The notes below the pieces were generated by a model that searched no databases, had not been told where the DNA came from, and saw only the letters and a program-made list of their open reading frames with translations. Below, in pieces: positions 18,242 through 22,707 of a stretch of 22,707 bases of DNA. The stretch is from Gammaproteobacteria bacterium. GTDB taxonomy: Bacteria > Pseudomonadota > Gammaproteobacteria > UBA1113. How positions within the stretch are numbered: position 1 is the stretch's first letter; the number at the start of each line of letters is the position of its first letter. A program made the position numbers and the translations under genes. The DNA is taken from contig JAIELR010000128.1 of the NCBI GenBank assembly GCA_019752835.1, forward strand, positions 1 to 22,707, given 5' to 3'.

Positions 18242-18404
18242 GGCGTTGAGTCATTGTGGGCACTTAGTTCAGAGCGCCAGCGAAGAGATAAGTAGACCGC
18301 AGGACTCACGAGCACTCCCGCTGAAGGCGATACTTGTCGCGAGTTTTTTGCTCCTTTTGGTGGACTCGGAGTCCCAAAAGGTTTTGCAAAAAAACGCGAC
18401 ACTA
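18155..18404. repeat. GC-richer palindromic repeat inserted in the OTU-coding region
   Basis: About 250 bp differ from their surroundings by higher GC and dense palindromes. GTCGCACA-CGA-TGTGCGAC (18162-18180) is a perfect hairpin. A long imperfect one runs from GTCGCG (18336) to CGCGAC (18400), with perfect inner arms CCTTTTGG/CCAAAAGG and GACTC/GAGTC. Two copies of GAGCCGCAGG lie 14 bases apart near 18190-18220. It separates the first and second halves of an OTU-like domain. Exact borders and target duplication cannot be fixed by eye. It looks like a dispersed intergenic-type repeat, but its copy number needs the genome. Confidence 0.6.
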
Positions 18405-18677
18405 TCAAGCATTCTGGTAATAACTTAAATAATTAGCGAGATGATTGGCTAAACGTCGATATAATTCGTCTGTACTTTCAATGAAAATACCCACATGTCT
18501 TTGAAGCTGGTCTTGAATAGCCGAAAATAAATCATCTTCATGGCTCCTCTTTAATTCAACAAAAACAAACCCATAACGTTGGGTTTGGAGTATTAACCTA
18601 GATTTTCCATCTTCTTTTTCTTCGCCAACCTCTAAACCTCGAGCATTCCGATCAGGAGATTGGCCCTCTACTGGGGG
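18405..18677 (-). pseudogene. OTU-like domain, first half, in a shifted frame without its own start
   Basis: Read on the minus strand from the C5 run at 18673-18677, the frame gives about 89 residues: VEGQSPDRNARGLEVGEE, then FVFVELKRSHEDDLFSAIQDQL, then a helix RRLANHLANYLSYYQNA and a stop. The DDLFSAIQDQL segment followed by an LRR-x-A-x-YL-type helix resembles the N-terminal half of OTU domains, where a Cys precedes LF. Here that position is Asp, so protease activity would be lost. No ATG, GTG or TTG occurs before the OTU motif. One extra C in the run would join it in frame to the upstream 1090-aa gene. The matching second half (W-x-D ... HY) begins the 2287-aa frame beyond the palindromic repeat. 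Confidence 0.6.
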
Positions 18678-21600
18678 ACAGGCCGTTGCTCAACAACAAT
18701 ATAGGAAGACGATTTTTGTTGAACGGGAAGTGAGTTAAACAAATGCCCCCACCCTCGTGCTTTAGCTGGCCCATATTGCTCGGGATGAACTAATTGCTCT
18801 TGGTTGCTTCTTGACATAATTTTTGATTGAAACGCTAATTTAAATACGGTTATCGCTGCATTAAGAAGATGAGTTTTATCTCGGTTCAACCAATTCTCAA
18901 ATTGGCAGTATTTTGCTTTGTCAGCGAGTACCGCATTAAATTCATGCTTTAATCGCTCATCCGGCGTGTTAAAATCCTGAATGCGATAACGATAACAAAT
19001 TAATAAGGCAGCATATGCTTTTTGATAAGTAGGTACCCTATTATTCTTTTTCACCTCTTTAATGAGTTTAAGGCTGCGCTCTAACAGGGGGAAAAGTGCC
19101 TCGGGAAAGGCTTGCGAGTGGATTGCTTGTAGGCCTTTTAACCGTGATAAGACCGGCTCACCCGCTTGATAGGGCATATCCTTAAACCATTCCAAAAGAC
19201 CCCATAACATATCGGCAATTCGCTGGTCATATTTTGCTGTGCGGTATAAAATTTCACCACGATTAATGTTTTGTGACTCGTATTGTTTAGCATGCAAGAG
19301 TCGAAAACCAATTTGTTGTAATACCGAGCACAACACCACATGCCGTCTATCAATTTTTAAGCGACTATCCTGGCTTTGTTGCCACGCGACGGTGTGATAA
19401 ACGGCGCTGTAATTAACATAGCCTTCATGGGCAAAGAGATTTGCCAAGACTATCGCTTCTTGCTGCTGTTGATGTGCCTTTAGAAAGGTTTGGACGGCGT
19501 TACTGTACTGATGTTTGTTTGCTTGTGTCTGCTGAGATAGCAGGATACAGTTTTTTCTCAACTTTTCAATCATCATCTCATAACTTTCTTTCTCATCCTC
19601 ATCAGAAGTGGCTTTTAATTTTCTTACAAATCGTTGAATTTTGTCCTCAGACTCTTTCACTTTCTTAAGGCTGTCTTGCCATGGTTTTTCTGCTTCTTCA
19701 ATCGCCTTAGCTGCTCGCTTAACCTCTGCTCGAAGTGCAGCACTGGCAAAGACCTTCTGCGCGTATACAAGCTGTAAGGCATAAATTTTATTGTCTTGTT
19801 TCAATTGGTTTTCATTGAATGGCAAGTTTAAACCGTCAAGACCTTGGAGTTGTGCGAGCTGCGCTAAAAAAGCAGCGGATTGACATTGCTTTTCCAACGC
19901 CGCTTTTTTTAATTCATAAAGCGCCTCTACTTGCTTGGCTGCTTGCTCAATGAGCACTGTCATCACCAAGGCATTGTTGCTGCCATCCCACTCTGCAATG
20001 AGGGGCTCAATTATTTCTTGTTGCCACTTGTCACTGTCTTCCCCATAATATTCCCGCAGTGAAAAAAGACTCGCCGCTAATTCCAATTCATGCGTCACTT
20101 TTTTATACTCAATATAAAAGCCCTCTTTTTCAAAGGACTTGAGCTTATCTCGTTTAATCAATGCCTCTGGATTAAATTTTAACGCAACCTCGGGATGTAA
20201 AAATCCTTTGGAATACACATTCGAATCACGGCTAGCAGCACTCGTTAATCCCAACTCTTCAACACTGATTTGATTAAAATACGCCATAATCGCCGCTTCT
20301 GCAGCAGCACCCACATCCATTTCCTGAGTAAACGGCGCAAATAACTCCGGCCAAAATTTATCGGGCCAAATAGCGTCATTGACCCAATCGGTTCGATGAC
20401 ATTCCACTTGGATACTGGTATCAATATCCGAGGTTAAATCGCGACTGCCCGGTGCCTGAATGCTCACCGTAAAAAGCGTAATCTCTTTGTCCCCTACTGA
20501 TTTAACCACTTCCCACGCATAATATTGTAACTTATAACCCGTCAAGTCTTTATTAGGGCCGGTATTTTTAGCAGGACGATTATATTGATATTTTTCCTCG
20601 CCCCCTCTATCATTCATTAACAATTTGATAGCGCGTTTATATAAGATTTTATCCAGCTCATCCCGCTTTTTGACTAACGCATCAACGACTTGCTCACATT
20701 CTTTTTGAACTTCCTCTGAATACCCTGAATTAAAAAGATGGTGGTCTAAAAGGGTACGCCAATCATAGCCTTGTTTAACCAGCGCTCGAAAAAGCGCATA
20801 CAGATTTCCTTCATGTTGATTAATAAAATTCATCGTCAATAATGGTTGAGATGGGGCTTGCTGTGCCGCTGGCGCGGGAGAGTTAATAATAATATTTTCC
20901 ATGGTTTTGACTCCTTTTAAAGTAGAGATAGATAAAGAAGGCATACTTAAAGCACCTGATTGATTGATAGGGAGCACTGAAGAGAGGGGTTTGTCCCAGA
21001 CAGTTTTGTGGTCAACGGGTTTGTTCGCTTTATTCAATATCGTTTTCTCTTCCTGGGGAAGAGGTGACACCACGGGCCCCGTATGATAAACTGTCTGGGA
21101 AGCAATGATTTGAACTACTTGGCCATGGACATCGCGCTGCACCACCTGCCCTCTTGTTGCTTCTTTATCACTCTTTTGGCTATTTTGTTTTTCTCTCTCC
21201 TCGCCCGTCTCAAGGTGAGGAGCAGATAATGAAGTGGAAGTTATCGCCGAGAGAAAGGGTGCAGAAGAAATTTCAGCGTTGATTAATTGAAGCACAGTTT
21301 GACAGAGGATAGCTTCCACTTCCTTCGCTACCGACTCATACTCAAACGACAAACTGACAATACAACCACTTTTCATGACCGCCGAATCTTCAATATAACC
21401 ATAAGCGCCTTGTCCTTCCTCTTTAATCGTGTTTTGTAACGCAACGCGGCTAGCTTTCTTTTTTAACCCCAATTTAAAATAATCGAGTTCAACATTATGA
21501 ATATCTTCCGTGATTTTTTGATACGTAATGCCGTTTACCGCAGAAGCAGTGAATAAGGGAGAAATTAATGACGAGGTAACAGGAAGTTGGACGTCTCTTG

Positions 21601-21940
21601 GTGGTAATATGACGAGCGAGGAAGAGGACGATTGCTCTAGCAGACTAGTTTTGTCTTCTGTCTCAATGGCCTCAATATCCACACCCATATTGTTCATATT
21701 GGTGGCTTTTATCTTTCGAGCAGAAATGTGAGATTGAAAAGGTAGACCTAAATCCTGCTTTTCTTTGTCGGCAGCAAGCTGGTTCATTAAGGTGTCACGA
21801 TGGGCATCGGTGGCTTCTTTTCCCATCCCTTTCGAAAATTTAACTTTATGGGCGGTATTTGTCATGGTGCCCGTGACTTCAATTTCGTCTGCGGTAATAA
21901 AAGCTCCTTGTGCTCGAGGTGGTTTGTCTTGTTTTTTCAT
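18668..21940 (-). CDS. 1090-aa protein with shared module and nucleotidyltransferase-like motif
   Basis: This is the first gene of the minus-strand block. Residues 1-90 contain two short similar stretches (FITADEIEVTGTMTN at 14-28 and SHISARKIKATNMNN at 70-84). Residues about 132-229 are copy C of the shared module. A Ser/Pro/Gln-rich linker runs to about 345. After Met347, residues about 430-620 include PGSRDLTSDIDTSIQVE with G498-S499 and D505-x-D507. This is the G-S ... D-x-D arrangement of the polymerase-beta-type nucleotidyltransferase superfamily, so transfer of NMP to protein or RNA is possible but unproven. Residues about 725-820 are a strong coiled coil, followed by a helical C-terminus. 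No signal peptide is seen. The ATG follows AAAAGGA ten bases upstream. Its stop may result from loss of one C in a C5 run, since the next frame continues into an OTU-like half domain. Confidence 0.8.
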   Translation of the reverse strand: MKKQDKPPRAQGAFITADEIEVTGTMTNTAHKVKFSKGMGKEATDAHRDTLMNQLAADKEKQDLGLPFQSHISARKIKATNMNNMGVDIEAIETEDKTSLLEQSSSSSLVILPPRDVQLPVTSSLISPLFTASAVNGITYQKITEDIHNVELDYFKLGLKKKASRVALQNTIKEEGQGAYGYIEDSAVMKSGCIVSLSFEYESVAKEVEAILCQTVLQLINAEISSAPFLSAITSTSLSAPHLETGEEREKQNSQKSDKEATRGQVVQRDVHGQVVQIIASQTVYHTGPVVSPLPQEEKTILNKANKPVDHKTVWDKPLSSVLPINQSGALSMPSLSISTLKGVKTMENIIINSPAPAAQQAPSQPLLTMNFINQHEGNLYALFRALVKQGYDWRTLLDHHLFNSGYSEEVQKECEQVVDALVKKRDELDKILYKRAIKLLMNDRGGEEKYQYNRPAKNTGPNKDLTGYKLQYYAWEVVKSVGDKEITLFTVSIQAPGSRDLTSDIDTSIQVECHRTDWVNDAIWPDKFWPELFAPFTQEMDVGAAAEAAIMAYFNQISVEELGLTSAASRDSNVYSKGFLHPEVALKFNPEALIKRDKLKSFEKEGFYIEYKKVTHELELAASLFSLREYYGEDSDKWQQEIIEPLIAEWDGSNNALVMTVLIEQAAKQVEALYELKKAALEKQCQSAAFLAQLAQLQGLDGLNLPFNENQLKQDNKIYALQLVYAQKVFASAALRAEVKRAAKAIEEAEKPWQDSLKKVKESEDKIQRFVRKLKATSDEDEKESYEMMIEKLRKNCILLSQQTQANKHQYSNAVQTFLKAHQQQQEAIVLANLFAHEGYVNYSAVYHTVAWQQSQDSRLKIDRRHVVLCSVLQQIGFRLLHAKQYESQNINRGEILYRTAKYDQRIADMLWGLLEWFKDMPYQAGEPVLSRLKGLQAIHSQAFPEALFPLLERSLKLIKEVKKNNRVPTYQKAYAALLICYRYRIQDFNTPDERLKHEFNAVLADKAKYCQFENWLNRDKTHLLNAAITVFKLAFQSKIMSRSNQEQLVHPEQYGPAKARGWGHLFNSLPVQQKSSSYIVVEQRPVPQ
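20900..20917 (-). promoter_or_regulatory. Internal ribosome-binding site and ATG within the 1090-aa gene
   Basis: A perfect AAAGGAG lies eight bases before the in-frame ATG of Met347 (MENIIINSPAP). This is at the junction between the linker following shared module C and the nucleotidyltransferase-like part. The arrangement repeats that seen at Met345 of the 1163-aa gene. It may give a shorter protein or be the relic of an earlier separate gene. Confidence 0.55.
21254..21547 (-). other. Shared module, copy C (N-terminal part of 1090-aa protein)
   Basis: Residues about 132-229 read SAVNGITYQK, NVELDYFKLGLKK, GYIEDSAV, CIVSLSFEYESVAKEV, and a closing helix with VLQLINAE. This is the most divergent of the three copies, and the only one placed near an N-terminus. 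The same landmark order supports common descent. Confidence 0.7.
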
Positions 21941-21999
21941 AACATGAAAATCCTTTTACACAGGGATAACACTCCCTCAATTAAGAGGACATTTGGATG

Positions 22000-22011
22000 C
22001 TCAGTACTGAG
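22000..22011. promoter_or_regulatory. Perfect 12-bp palindrome in the leader
   Basis: CTCAGTACTGAG lies between the promoter candidate and the first start codon, about 60 bp upstream of the ATG. A short symmetric site in this place could be an operator, but a single copy of this size is weak evidence. Confidence 0.25.
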
Positions 22012-22030
22012 AAAGTTGGCGCTTAAACCT

Positions 22031-22060
22031 ATCTTATGAAAGGAAGCCGAATATTGTCAA
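22031..22060 (-). promoter_or_regulatory. Sigma70-type promoter candidate for the large-gene operon
   Basis: On the minus strand a consensus TTGACA (22055-22060) is followed after 18 bases by TAAGAT (22031-22036), four of six matches to TATAAT. Transcription would begin near 22024, leaving a leader of about 84 nt before the 1090-aa gene. No other promoter of this quality was seen between the large genes. Confidence 0.5.
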
Positions 22061-22125
22061 GCGTTTTTTGCATGCAGTTATAGATTGTCATTTTTTGCAC
22101 AAGTCATCTTTGCTGACTCAAAAGG

Positions 22126-22518
22126 GGCGGTTTGCTAAGGAACGCTGGATGAAGTCTCATTTATGAATTTGGGGAAAAATATAAAATTCATATTCTTATA
22201 AAGCTCCAATAATGCGTGCAATAGGCACTTTAAAGAGGGTTGATTTGTTCGTTTTTAGACCATTTTTACTCTGAATTAACCGTAAGAAATTAAAAAATAA
22301 CTATTTCATTTTTATTGTCGGTAATTTGAAAATAGCAAAAAAGAGATTAAATTTTATTTTTTAGAATGTTTGTTTTGATTTTATGTCTTGCTTCGAACCA
22401 AAAATGATTAAAATCAACACAAATTTAAGACGTGACACTAAAAAAATCAATAATGTAAATTTTAAAAATGCATTAATTCACAAGTGAGACTTCATCCAGC
22501 GTTCCTTAGCAAACCGCC
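22126..22518. mobile_element. 393-bp non-coding element with 34-bp perfect inverted repeats (MITE-like)
   Basis: Positions 22126-22159 and 22485-22518 are exact reverse complements over 34 bases, the outer end reading GGCGGTTTGCTAAGGAACGC. The interior is very AT-rich and has no open frame of note. This is the form of a miniature inverted-repeat element mobilised by another element's transposase. It lies about 65 bp upstream of the promoter candidate for the large operon, so it could separate it from, or connect it to, upstream transcription. The family is not recognised and no clear target duplication is visible. Confidence 0.7.
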
Positions 22519-22641
22519 TAATTTGGAAAATTATTTGCCCATTATTCTGCAATCCAGATTCTTTTCTTTATATGAACCTTGCTCCCCGATTTATTATTCC
22601 TTACACTCGATCTTCTAGTTTTTCAGGCTAAAAAAAAAAGA

Positions 22642-22707
22642 TCACCCCATATTCTCTAAAAATTCCATATCAACATGACGCAGGTGCTTTATTGAAGTAC
22701 GCAACCC
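22642..22707 (-). CDS. Possible 3' end of a gene running off the window
   Basis: The last 66 bases read on the minus strand as 21 residues (KHLRHVDMEFLENMG at the end) and a stop, followed by a T-rich stretch. The residues look protein-like, possibly a transposase tail, but the piece is too short to identify. Confidence 0.2.
   Translation of the reverse strand, partial: GLRTSIKHLRHVDMEFLENMG

Noticed and set aside
18085..18408. A 107-codon minus-strand frame covering the palindromic repeat
   Set aside because: Its Ser/Pro/Arg-rich translation comes from the repeat itself and its end overlaps the OTU second half in another frame; no ribosome-binding site or domain supports it.
5182..21940. 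Calling the operon an antiphage NLR system outright
   Set aside because: A NACHT domain supports STAND signalling but no phage-related neighbour or known defence partner is present, and a host-interaction role fits equally well.

Overview
The window looks like accessory DNA from a moderately AT-rich bacterium. By eye it resembles host-associated gammaproteobacteria (Legionellales-type symbionts or parasites of protists and arthropods). The reasons are very large proteins with eukaryote-like folds (TPR, HEAT, OTU-like, NACHT), an AAA-ATPase-like domain common in such genomes, and dense IS elements with an intron. The taxonomic guess is an inference; there is no rRNA, tRNA or housekeeping gene.

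Layout. Positions 1-5150 are a pile of nested, broken mobile elements. They comprise the 3' part of an ISL3-type transposase, a truncated IS66 element with an intact tnpC, and a 263-bp non-coding element with 34-bp perfect terminal inverted repeats. A complete-looking group II intron (2547-4738, with reverse transcriptase/maturase) follows, then a 5' fragment of an IS3-family element (orfA plus the first codons of orfB). The intron's two exons do not belong to the same element, so the region has recombined.

Positions 5182-21940 are entirely minus-strand coding and are read right to left: an approximately 1090-aa protein with a nucleotidyltransferase-like motif; an OTU-like half domain in a shifted frame; a GC-richer palindromic repeat inside the OTU domain; a 2287-aa protein (OTU second half, AAA-ATPase-like domain, HEAT-like helices, NACHT NTPase); a 1163-aa protein of unknown function; and an 851-aa TPR protein. 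A TTGACA/TAAGAT promoter candidate lies about 90-120 bp upstream of the first gene, and the two longest genes are 18 bp apart, so one operon is plausible. Positions 22126-22518 hold a second non-coding element with 34-bp perfect terminal inverted repeats.

How the genes may work together. Three of the large proteins share a module of about 95 residues (GI-Y-K ... VELDY/F ... GYIE/GYME ... VS-aF ...) that I cannot assign to a named family. It sits at the C-terminus of the TPR and 1163-aa proteins and near the N-terminus of the 1090-aa protein, so it may be a common localisation, assembly or sorting tag. With the STAND-type NACHT protein in the same operon, the locus could be an intracellular sensor/effector system or a set of secreted host-interaction proteins. 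The sequence does not decide which. A one-base frameshift in a C5 run and the palindromic insertion appear to have split a once larger gene, so part of the system may be decaying.
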